Source of the DNA: Domibacillus sp. PGB-M46
GTDB lineage: Bacteria > Bacillota > Bacilli > Bacillales > Domibacillaceae
Reading direction: 5' to 3'
DNA: 64,000 bases
Assembly: GCF_022668875.1 (NCBI RefSeq)
Contig: NZ_JAKGCR010000005.1
Location: forward strand, 186,001 to 250,000
Shown here: positions 57,303-64,000 of the stretch, one piece after another
How positions within the stretch are numbered: the first letter of the stretch is position 1
Layout: each line of letters begins with the position of its first letter
The notes under the pieces: model-generated
Database searches by the model: none
Seen by the model: the letters and a program-made list of their open reading frames with translations, nothing else
Told to the model about the DNA's origin: nothing
Position numbers and translations under genes: made by a program

Positions 57303-57434
57303 TCAACCAACCAGCTGAATCACAGTGGCAAGAATGAACATGGTGGCAAAGAAACCGAATGAAACGATAAAACCTACAGCGGAGTCTACAGCATCATTAC
57401 GCTTAGATTGAACATTTTTTTCGAAATCGTTCAC
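57303..57434 (-). CDS. yqzM: YqzM family small membrane protein
   Basis: This 43-aa protein matches B. subtilis YqzM: NDFEKNVQSKRNDAVDS followed by one hydrophobic helix (VGFIVSFGFFATMFILATVI). GTG 57434 is preferred over ATG 57440, because GGGAGGG abuts the ATG but lies 6 bases from the GTG, and it restores the family start. It sits between comEC and holA as in B. subtilis. Function unknown. Confidence 0.9.
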   Translation of the reverse strand: MNDFEKNVQSKRNDAVDSAVGFIVSFGFFATMFILATVIQLVG

Positions 57435-57609
57435 AGCCATCCCTCCCATTTTCTTTAAGTATAGACAATGGAAACAGAAAAATCTATACGAGACAGCTTC
57501 ATTTCATTTAAGAAGCGGATAAGTTTGTAGATGGAAAAGATGGAGTCTATCTTGCGTATCGGGGTGGTTTTTCCTACAATGAAAACAGAAACAGAATGGA
57601 GTCGAGTAA

Positions 57610-58629
57610 ATGGATGTATTAAAAGAGTTAAGGAGCGGCCGGTTTCGTTCCGTTTATTTGTTGTACGGGCCGGAGCAGTATTTTATAGAAGAAGCACGAC
57701 AGCTGCTTTTAAAAGGAGCACTGGATGGGGAAGACACTGATTTAAACGTCACTTCCTTTGATATGGCAGAAGTGCCGGTAGAAGCGGCCATTGAAGAAGC
57801 GGAAACTCTGCCGTTTCTTGGAGACAGGAAGCTTGTGTTTGTTCAGAACCCGATTTTTTTCACAGCTGAAAAATCAAAAATAGAGCATGATACAAAAACG
57901 CTTGAACAATACCTGCAGGACCCCGCTCCATTTACAATTCTTGTTTTTCAAGGAAGGTTTGAAAAGCTTGATGAACGAAAAAAATTAACAAAGCTCATTA
58001 AAAAGCAGGCAGGCGTTTTGGAAGCAAAACGTCCGGCTGAACGGGAGCTGTCCGGCTGGATTAAGGGCAGAGCCGCGGAAGAAGGAGCGGTAATAGAAGA
58101 TGGAGCGATCCATCAGCTCCTTGCCATTGCCGGATTTAACTTGTCTGTCCTGTCGATGGAGATTATGAAGCTTGCTCTTCATGCCGGGCAGGGAAACGAG
58201 ATTACCGAAGAAAGTGTAACAGCACTGACGGCGCGGACGCTCGAAAGTGATATTTTTCGACTGGTAGACCGCATCGTCACAGGGCATTTGTCTGAAGCAT
58301 TGCGCATTTATTATGATTTAATCCGCCTGAATGAAGAGCCGTTAAAAATTCTTGCCGTTATAGCGGGGCAGTTTCGGCTGATTTATCAAGTAAAAGAGCT
58401 GTTAAAAAAAGGATACGGCCAGCAGCAAATAGCCGGACAGCTGAAAGTGCATCCGTTTCGTGTAAAAATAGCGGGGGGGCAGGCACGGGCCTTTTCGGAA
58501 GCGCAGCTTGCCGCAGTGATACAAATGCTTGCAGAAAGCGATTATGAGATGAAAAGCAGTGCTATGGATAAAAAGATGATTATGGAATTATTTTTCTTCC
58601 GGCTGCAGACGATGATGCAGACAAAATAA
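57610..58629 (+). CDS. holA: DNA polymerase III delta subunit HolA
   Basis: HolA (339 aa, YqeN) is the clamp-loader wrench that opens the beta clamp. It begins with VYLLYGPEQYFIEEARQLL (no functional Walker A, as expected for delta) and has VFVQNPIFF near 78. It shows the family's C-terminal collar (RIVTGHLSEALRIYYDLIRL, KILAVIAGQFRLIYQVKEL). Promoter-like TACAAT lies about 30 bases upstream. It ends at the palindromic terminator shared with rpsT. Confidence 0.94.
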   Translation: MDVLKELRSGRFRSVYLLYGPEQYFIEEARQLLLKGALDGEDTDLNVTSFDMAEVPVEAAIEEAETLPFLGDRKLVFVQNPIFFTAEKSKIEHDTKTLEQYLQDPAPFTILVFQGRFEKLDERKKLTKLIKKQAGVLEAKRPAERELSGWIKGRAAEEGAVIEDGAIHQLLAIAGFNLSVLSMEIMKLALHAGQGNEITEESVTALTARTLESDIFRLVDRIVTGHLSEALRIYYDLIRLNEEPLKILAVIAGQFRLIYQVKELLKKGYGQQQIAGQLKVHPFRVKIAGGQARAFSEAQLAAVIQMLAESDYEMKSSAMDKKMIMELFFFRLQTMMQTK

Positions 58630-58659
58630 AAAAAGTGTCCAATATTGGACACTTTTTTT
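58628..58659. terminator. Perfect palindromic terminator between holA and rpsT
   Basis: AAAAAAAGTGTCCAAT is followed directly by its exact reverse complement, a 32-bp perfect palindrome that ends both convergent genes. Confidence 0.95.
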
Positions 58660-58660
58660 A

Positions 58661-58915
58661 TTAGTTAGCCAACTTTTTCATAAGACGGCTTTTTTGACGG
58701 TTCGCAGCGTTTTTGTGGATAAGGCCTTTTGCTGCAGCTTTATCTAGTTTGCTAACTGCTTGTACAAGCAATTCTTTTGCGTTTTCGTCATTATTAGCAG
58801 CTGCTGTTTCGAACTTTTTCACCGCGCTGCGCATAGCTGATTTTGCTTGCGTGTTGCGTGCTGAACGAATTTGAGCAGTTTTTGTGCGTTTGATGGCAGA
58901 TTTAATATTTGGCAT
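58661..58915 (-). CDS. rpsT: 30S ribosomal protein S20
   Basis: S20 (84 aa) is the small basic three-helix protein of the 30S body. It begins [20 protein letters not shown] and ends [11 protein letters not shown] perfect AGGAGGTGA ribosome-binding site precedes ATG 58915. It is convergent with holA and divergent from gpr. Confidence 0.97.
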   Translation of the reverse strand: MPNIKSAIKRTKTAQIRSARNTQAKSAMRSAVKKFETAAANNDENAKELLVQAVSKLDKAAAKGLIHKNAANRQKSRLMKKLAN

Positions 58916-59041
58916 TTACTGTCACCTCCTAAAATGGATCGAACTTTTGTTCGTACCCGATTATCAATCATTATTGAATTAAACAACAAGAAGTATTGTA
59001 GCAAAGGAATAAAAGAAATGCAATAGGAATCCGGTGTAAAG

Positions 59042-59071
59042 GAATAAACTTTTACACATAGGGGCAAACTG
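59042..59071 (+). promoter_or_regulatory. SigF/SigG promoter of gpr
   Basis: GAATA (59042-59046), a 15-bp spacer and GGGCAAACTG (59062-59071) match forespore sigma consensus sequences. The -10 fits GGNNANANTR at every fixed position. It lies 25 bases before gpr, a known forespore gene. Confidence 0.8.
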
Positions 59072-59095
59072 AGAAAAAAATGGAGGGTGAATTGA

Positions 59096-60097
59096 ATGGA
59101 AAAATGGTCTCCACGCACAGATTTAGCCTTGGAATCCGCTTTGATTGCCGAGCAGCAAACAGGAAGTAAAGTCCCTGGAATTGAAATGAAGGAAGAAGAA
59201 AAAGAAGGCACGAAGGTGACAACGGTCGAAATTACAAAGGAAGCTGAGCAGATAACCGGAAGAAAAGCGGGTCATTATGTTACCGTTGAATCAGCGGACT
59301 TGCGCCACTCCGATTCTGCCCGCCATGCTGCCATCAGCCGGGTTGTAGCAGAAGAAATTCGTTTATTTATAAAGGGAGCGGGTATTAAGCAAGACGCCTC
59401 TTGTTTAATTGCCGGTCTTGGAAATGAACTCGTTACGCCCGATTCTCTTGGGCCGCGTGTAACGGACCGTCTTATCGTGACCAATCATTTATTCAAGCTT
59501 CATCCTGAACACGTTCAGCCCGGCTATCGCCCGGTCAGCGCCATTTCTCCCGGTGTTATGGGCATGACGGGAATTGAAACGGGAGATATTCTGCTTGGTT
59601 TAATTGAGAGGGAGAAGCCGGATTTTTTAATTGTCATTGACGCGCTTGCTGCTCGTTCGATTGAAAGACTGAATGCAACGATTCAAATGACGGATACAGG
59701 TATTCAGCCGGGAGCCGGGATCGGGAACCGCCGAAAAGAAATCAGTCGTGAAACAGCAGGTATCCCGGTGATCGCCATCGGCATTCCTACTGTGATTGAT
59801 GCTGCTACCGTCACGCGTGACGCAGTAGAAATGGTCATGGAGAATCTGCAAGAAAAAAGCGGACGCGGAGATGAAGAATGGAAGCGGTCGTTTTTAGGAA
59901 ATATCGGTCTGCTGGATGAAAACGAAAAACATCAATTAATTCATGAAGTGCTGACCCCGGCAGGTTTAAATATGATTGTAACACCAAAAGAAGCGGATAT
60001 GTTTATTCAAGGAGCGGCAGCGGTCGTTTCCAGTGCATTGAATGAATCTCTTCATGACCGTCCGCCGGAAGAAACACGATCTTTTTTTGCAGGCTGA
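59096..60097 (+). CDS. gpr: Germination protease GPR (short form)
   Basis: GPR (333 aa) degrades small acid-soluble spore proteins at germination. It is made as a zymogen in the forespore and self-processes. The conserved core is present: RTDLALE at the start, CLIAGLGNELVTPDSLGPR, ISPGVMGMTGIETGDI and VIDALAARSIERLN. It is about 35 residues shorter than the B. subtilis enzyme: the propeptide before the Asp-Leu site is 9 residues instead of about 15, and an internal loop before KRSFLG is missing about 25. An in-frame TGA directly before ATG 59096 rules out a longer N-terminus. TGGAGGGTGA is the ribosome-binding site. Confidence 0.95.
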   Translation: MEKWSPRTDLALESALIAEQQTGSKVPGIEMKEEEKEGTKVTTVEITKEAEQITGRKAGHYVTVESADLRHSDSARHAAISRVVAEEIRLFIKGAGIKQDASCLIAGLGNELVTPDSLGPRVTDRLIVTNHLFKLHPEHVQPGYRPVSAISPGVMGMTGIETGDILLGLIEREKPDFLIVIDALAARSIERLNATIQMTDTGIQPGAGIGNRRKEISRETAGIPVIAIGIPTVIDAATVTRDAVEMVMENLQEKSGRGDEEWKRSFLGNIGLLDENEKHQLIHEVLTPAGLNMIVTPKEADMFIQGAAAVVSSALNESLHDRPPEETRSFFAG

Positions 60098-60156
60098 TTC
60101 ATGGTCTGCTTTTTTTATTTGCTGCATAAGGTAAAGGGATAAGAGCTGAAAAGGGG

Positions 60157-61245
60157 ATGGCGACAATCCTTTTGCACAAAAAAAAGCATATACCATACTG
60201 GCTTGTTCCCGTATACGCCTGCCTAGTGGTCATGCCGTTTTGGATGGCGGGGTTTTTAACGGTCATGCCGTTTTCGTACCATTTTACCTCCCAATCTATG
60301 AGCCGGGCGGCAGCAGAAATTCCGGCCGCTTCTTTTTATCAGCTTCTGCGTTTAGAAAATCATGCTTTCCAGTCAAATGAAAAAGTGGGACAAGGTACAA
60401 TCGGCTGGGTGGACGCTGCTTTTCAATCGGCTGCCGGAATTAGTCTGCGCGATCCGCGGACCTTTCTGGGAAAAGAACTTCCGGGCTTTTCTATTTATGA
60501 CAGCCAAATTTTAATTGCCGGGGAAGGAACGAATTATACGAATTTACCGGTTGAATCCAAAAAGCCGGATGATCTTCCGGTGCCGAAAGAATCAGAACCG
60601 GATGAGCCAAAAGAAAATACGCCTCCAGCCGGGGAAGAAAAAGTGCTTCTTTACTTTACGCATACGTCCGAATCATTCACTCCCAAAAATGGACAAGCTC
60701 CAATGAACATTACAGAAGTGGGAACAATGATTGGAAAAAGTTTAGAAGAAGAAGGAATCGGGGTTTCTGTCAATAAAACGGATATAGGAGCGCTGTTAAA
60801 GAAAAAAGGAAAAAAATACAGTGCTTCCTATGAGGAATCACGGACTGTCGTTGCGGCTGTTCAAAAAGAAGAGCCGTCGTTGTCTTATTTAATTGATGTT
60901 CATCGCGATTCACAGGGCAAATCGATTACAACAGCCCGCGTAAACGGGCAGGATATGGCAAAAACCGTATTTGTCGTCGGCGGAGAGCATCCAGGGTATG
61001 AAGAAAATGCCCGTTTTGCTTCATCACTCCATAAACTTTTCGAACAGTATTATCCCGGTCTTTCGCGCGGTGTAATCGTGAAGTCGGGCAGCCAGACAAA
61101 CGGAAAATTCAACCAGGATCTTTCAAACCGGGCGATTTTGATTGAAATGGGCGGTGTCGATAACACTCGTGAGGAATTGGAAAGAAGTGCGGCTGCTGTC
61201 GCTGATATTTTGGCCCGTTTTATTAAAGCGGAACAAAATGAATAG
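60157..61245 (+). CDS. spoIIP: Stage II sporulation protein P
   Basis: SpoIIP (362 aa) is the amidase/endopeptidase of the DMP engulfment complex. An N-terminal membrane anchor (about residues 14-37) leads to an extracytoplasmic region, a Pro/Glu-rich linker (about 140-165) and the catalytic domain with YFTHTSESFTP (near 170), LIDVHRDSQ (near 247), VVGGEHPGYEEN and ILIEMGGVDNT. ATG 60157 abuts AAAAGGGG, so the exact start is uncertain; an in-frame TTG at 60172 is an alternative. It follows gpr with a weak hairpin (GCAG/CTGC then T-run, about 60089-60115). Confidence 0.94.
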   Translation: MATILLHKKKHIPYWLVPVYACLVVMPFWMAGFLTVMPFSYHFTSQSMSRAAAEIPAASFYQLLRLENHAFQSNEKVGQGTIGWVDAAFQSAAGISLRDPRTFLGKELPGFSIYDSQILIAGEGTNYTNLPVESKKPDDLPVPKESEPDEPKENTPPAGEEKVLLYFTHTSESFTPKNGQAPMNITEVGTMIGKSLEEEGIGVSVNKTDIGALLKKKGKKYSASYEESRTVVAAVQKEEPSLSYLIDVHRDSQGKSITTARVNGQDMAKTVFVVGGEHPGYEENARFASSLHKLFEQYYPGLSRGVIVKSGSQTNGKFNQDLSNRAILIEMGGVDNTREELERSAAAVADILARFIKAEQNE

Positions 61246-61336
61246 CCCGTTCGTTTAATGTTCGTTGTCAATTGCATAACGCGCTGATATAATCACAATA
61301 GTATCTATGTGCCGATAAACAGGAGTGAACAGTGAA

Positions 61337-63166
61337 ATGAACAACAACGAACGACTAGAACGGCAGGAGCGCATTCGGAATTTCTCGATCATTGCCCACA
61401 TTGACCACGGGAAATCAACGCTCGCTGACCGTATTTTAGAAAAAACAAAAGCTTTAACAGCACGTGAAATGAAAAGCCAGCTTCTTGATTCAATGGATCT
61501 TGAACGGGAACGCGGTATTACGATTAAACTAAATGCAGTACAGCTGAACTATACGGCTAAAGACGGACAGGACTATATCTTTCATTTGATTGATACGCCA
61601 GGACACGTCGATTTTACGTACGAAGTATCAAGAAGTCTTGCAGCCTGCGAAGGTGCCATCCTTGTGGTGGATGCGGCACAGGGCATTGAAGCACAAACGC
61701 TCGCTAACGTTTATTTAGCCCTGGACAATGACCTTGAAATTTTGCCGGTTATTAATAAAATTGACCTTCCGGCTGCAGAACCGGAGCGTGTGCGCCAGGA
61801 AGTAGAAGATGTTATCGGCCTGGATGCCTCAGAAGCGGTACTAGCGTCAGCGAAAGCCGGCATTGGTATAGAGGAAATTTTAGAACAGGTGGTTGAAAAA
61901 GTGCCGGCGCCAACCGGGGATCCGGAAGCACCGCTTAAAGCCCTTATTTTTGACTCTCTTTACGATGCATACCGCGGGGTTATTGCTTATATCCGGGTTG
62001 TAGACGGCACAGTGAAGGTCGGCGATAAAATTAAAATGATGGCGACCGGAAAGGAGTTTGAAGTAACTGAAATCGGTGTTTTTACCCCAAAAACGACACA
62101 GCGAAAGGAGCTGACGGTTGGTGATGTTGGCTACCTTGCTGCCGCCATTAAGAATGTCGGAGATACGCAGGTCGGGGATACAATCACATCGGCGAAAAAC
62201 AGTGCGACAGAACCGCTTGCCGGCTATCGAAAACTGAATCCAATGGTGTACTGCGGTCTTTATCCGATCGATTCGTCAAAATACAATGATTTACGTGAAG
62301 CGCTTGAAAAGCTTGAGTTGAACGACTCTGCTCTTCAATATGAGCCGGAAACATCCCAGGCACTCGGCTTCGGTTTCCGCTGCGGCTTCCTTGGCCTGCT
62401 TCATATGGAGATTATTCAGGAACGGATTGAACGCGAGTTTAAAATTGACTTGATCACAACAGCACCAAGCGTTATTTATCAGGTAACGATGACAGATGGT
62501 GAAGAGGTTCGGATCGATAATCCATCTGATATGCCGGATCCACAAAAAATTGCCCACGTTGAAGAACCGTATGTAAAAGCCTCAATCATCGTGCCGAATG
62601 ACTATGTCGGAGCAGTAATGGAGCTTGCCCAGGGTAAACGCGGCATTTTTATTGATATGCAATACCTTGATACAAACCGCGTCAGCGTTATTTATGAAAT
62701 GCCGCTGTCTGAAATTGTGTATGACTTCTTTGACCAGCTGAAGTCGAGTACGAAAGGCTATGCCTCATTCGATTACGAGCTAATTGGCTACAAACAATCC
62801 AAGCTGGTGAAGATGGATATTCTTCTCAACGCAGAAACGGTCGATGCACTCAGCTTTATTGTTCACCGTGACTTTGCATATGACCGCGGCAAGATTATCG
62901 TTGAAAAGCTGAAAGAACTCATTCCGCGCCAGCAGTTTGAGGTGCCTGTACAGGCCGCGATCGGCAACAAGATTGTGGCCCGGTCCACGATCAAAGCGAT
63001 GCGTAAAAATGTTCTGGCCAAGTGTTACGGCGGGGACATTTCCCGAAAACGGAAACTGCTTGAGAAGCAGAAGGAAGGGAAAAAGCGCATGAAGCAGGTT
63101 GGATCGGTTGAAGTACCGCAGGAAGCGTTTATGGCTGTCTTAAAAATGGATGATCCACAAAAATAA
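61337..63166 (+). CDS. lepA: Elongation factor 4 (LepA)
   Basis: LepA (609 aa) is a translational GTPase related to EF-G that acts in 30S assembly and back-translocation. G motifs are [33 protein letters not shown] and ASAKAGIG. The LepA-specific C-terminus is present ([22 protein letters not shown], in part). ATG 61337 is preferred over GTG 61325, which overlaps AGGAG. hemW follows after a structured 228-bp gap, the usual lepA-hemW pairing. Confidence 0.98.
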   Translation: MNNNERLERQERIRNFSIIAHIDHGKSTLADRILEKTKALTAREMKSQLLDSMDLERERGITIKLNAVQLNYTAKDGQDYIFHLIDTPGHVDFTYEVSRSLAACEGAILVVDAAQGIEAQTLANVYLALDNDLEILPVINKIDLPAAEPERVRQEVEDVIGLDASEAVLASAKAGIGIEEILEQVVEKVPAPTGDPEAPLKALIFDSLYDAYRGVIAYIRVVDGTVKVGDKIKMMATGKEFEVTEIGVFTPKTTQRKELTVGDVGYLAAAIKNVGDTQVGDTITSAKNSATEPLAGYRKLNPMVYCGLYPIDSSKYNDLREALEKLELNDSALQYEPETSQALGFGFRCGFLGLLHMEIIQERIEREFKIDLITTAPSVIYQVTMTDGEEVRIDNPSDMPDPQKIAHVEEPYVKASIIVPNDYVGAVMELAQGKRGIFIDMQYLDTNRVSVIYEMPLSEIVYDFFDQLKSSTKGYASFDYELIGYKQSKLVKMDILLNAETVDALSFIVHRDFAYDRGKIIVEKLKELIPRQQFEVPVQAAIGNKIVARSTIKAMRKNVLAKCYGGDISRKRKLLEKQKEGKKRMKQVGSVEVPQEAFMAVLKMDDPQK

Positions 63167-63170
63167 CAAG

Positions 63171-63370
63171 AAGGTGCCTGGATTACGGGTATCTCAGTGC
63201 GTAGACACAGGAAGAAAGCAGGCTGATTGAAAACGTCTGCCTTTCCAGGAACGAAGCCGTTCGAGAAGCGGAGTGACCTTTTGGGTCATGAGCATTCACG
63301 CACGGCAAGTGACGCCGAAAGCGGGCGTTTGTCAGCAGCCTGAGGTGCCCTTATGATGGGCACCTTCCTT
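63171..63370 (+). ncRNA. Structured intergenic element with terminator before hemW
   Basis: CAGGCTG and AAACGTCTGC (63219-63225, 63231-63240) pair with GCGGGCGTTT and CAGCCTG (63321-63330, 63336-63342), closing a domain with three hairpins: GAACG/CGTTC (63249-63262), TGACC/GGTCA (63274-63288) and CGGC/GCCG (63303-63317). A terminator-like hairpin follows (AGGTGCCC 63343-63350 with GGGCACCT 63358-63365, then TCCTTTA). AAGGTGCC at the 5' end (63171-63178) repeats the terminator's left arm and could pair with 63359-63366. I do not recognise the class; it may be an RNA switch or a dispersed Bacillaceae repeat. Confidence 0.6.
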
Positions 63371-63394
63371 TATGTATAGAAGGGCGTGAACAAA

Positions 63395-64000
63395 ATGACA
63401 AAAGCAGCTTATCTTCATATTCCGTTTTGCCATCATATTTGTCATTATTGTGATTTTAATAAAGTATTTATGAAAAACCAGCCAGTGGAAGGGTATTTAA
63501 ATGCGCTTGATAAAGAAATGGCGATGGCCGGCGTCAAGCAGGGACTACAGTCGATTTTTGTAGGAGGCGGAACACCGACCTCCCTAAATGAGGCACAGCT
63601 TCTTCAGCTGGTCGAGTCAATTGAACAGCGGCTTCCTTTACAGCCGGGTGCCGAGTATACATTCGAAGCCAATCCGGGCGACTTAACACCTGAAAAACTG
63701 CGCATTTTAAAAGAAGGCGGCGTAAACCGGCTGAGCATTGGGGTTCAGTCCTTTAATGACGCCCATTTAAAACGGATCGGGCGCACGCATACGAAAGAAG
63801 ATGTTCTGCGCACGGTCCGGGATGCTGAACGGGCAGGCTTCGATCATTTAAGCATTGATTTAATTTATGGTCTGCCGGAGCAGACGGTTGATGATGCAGT
63901 GGATACAGTAAAGCAGGCACTGGCACTTGGCCTTCCGCATTACTCCGCTTATTCACTGATCATCGAACCGAAAACGGTTTTTTATAATTTAATGGCCAAA
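63395..64000 (+). CDS. hemW: Radical SAM haem chaperone HemW (3' truncated)
   Basis: This 202-codon 5' part of HemW (formerly HemN-like) runs off the window. The radical-SAM cysteine motif is CHHICHYC (CxxxCxxC, about residues 14-21), which distinguishes HemW from true coproporphyrinogen dehydrogenase HemN. Later motifs are IFVGGGTPTSLNE near 55, FEANPGDLTPEKL near 90 and LSIGVQSFND near 112. AGAAGGGCG precedes ATG 63395. HemW inserts haem into respiratory proteins. Confidence 0.95.
   Translation, partial: MTKAAYLHIPFCHHICHYCDFNKVFMKNQPVEGYLNALDKEMAMAGVKQGLQSIFVGGGTPTSLNEAQLLQLVESIEQRLPLQPGAEYTFEANPGDLTPEKLRILKEGGVNRLSIGVQSFNDAHLKRIGRTHTKEDVLRTVRDAERAGFDHLSIDLIYGLPEQTVDDAVDTVKQALALGLPHYSAYSLIIEPKTVFYNLMAK

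Overview
The window is a chromosomal segment of a spore-forming member of the Bacillaceae (Bacillus in the broad sense; the genus cannot be fixed from this sequence). Three things point there. Gene order closely follows the Bacillus subtilis ruvAB-secDF-recJ-relA-aspS-alaS-greA-sigK-comE-lepA region. Sporulation genes are present (spoVB, sigK, sda, gpr, spoIIP). Firmicute-type RNA elements are present (two T-box leaders and a 6S RNA). Nearly every gene can be named from its protein sequence. I saw no tRNA, rRNA, insertion sequence, prophage, CRISPR array or restriction/defence cluster.

Layout. 1-6.8 kb: the 3' part of a fructose PTS permease, a HemD-like protein, then ruvA-ruvB-DUF2905-queA-tgt-yajC behind a LexA box. 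6.8-11.2 kb: spoVB (minus), comN and fused secDF. 11.2-16.0 kb: an accessory block with a GlnK/GlnL-type two-component system, a divergent glutamate/dicarboxylate symporter and a C45-family hydrolase. 16.1-26.7 kb: lapA-like gene, recJ-apt, relA-dtd, T-box-hisS-aspS, 6S RNA, tcdA. 26.8-35.5 kb: an EAL/HDOD protein, rarA (minus), cymR-iscS-mnmA, a TPR gene, recD2 and a small zinc ribbon. 35.5-46.5 kb: T-box-alaS, ireB/reoM-ruvX-yrzB, mltG, trmR-trhP1-trhP2-udk, greA, yrrS, mtnN. 46.5-53 kb: a tiny membrane ORF, sigK and sda (minus), then yqeG-yqeH-aroE-yhbY-nadD-yqeK-rsfS-yqeM. 53-57.4 kb: comER (minus), comEA, comEB, comEC, yqzM (minus). 57.6-64 kb: holA, rpsT (minus), gpr, spoIIP, lepA, a structured intergenic element, and the 5' part of hemW.

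Themes. DNA repair, recombination and replication genes (ruvAB, recJ, rarA, recD2, ruvX, holA) sit with tRNA charging and modification genes (queA, tgt, hisS, aspS, alaS, dtd, tcdA, iscS/mnmA, trmR/trhP), ribosome factors (yqeH, yhbY, rsfS, lepA), competence and sporulation.

No undescribed multi-gene system is evident. The observations most worth a second look are in non-coding DNA. They are a multibranched structured element between lepA and hemW whose first bases can compete with a terminator arm; a cluster of DnaA boxes plus a LexA-like palindrome on the sda promoter; a perfect 10-bp direct repeat with 20-bp period before the symporter; an overlapping Asp/His specifier in the hisS-aspS T-box; consensus-promoter-then-terminator leaders before secDF and possibly trmR; and a GPR protease with an unusually short propeptide.
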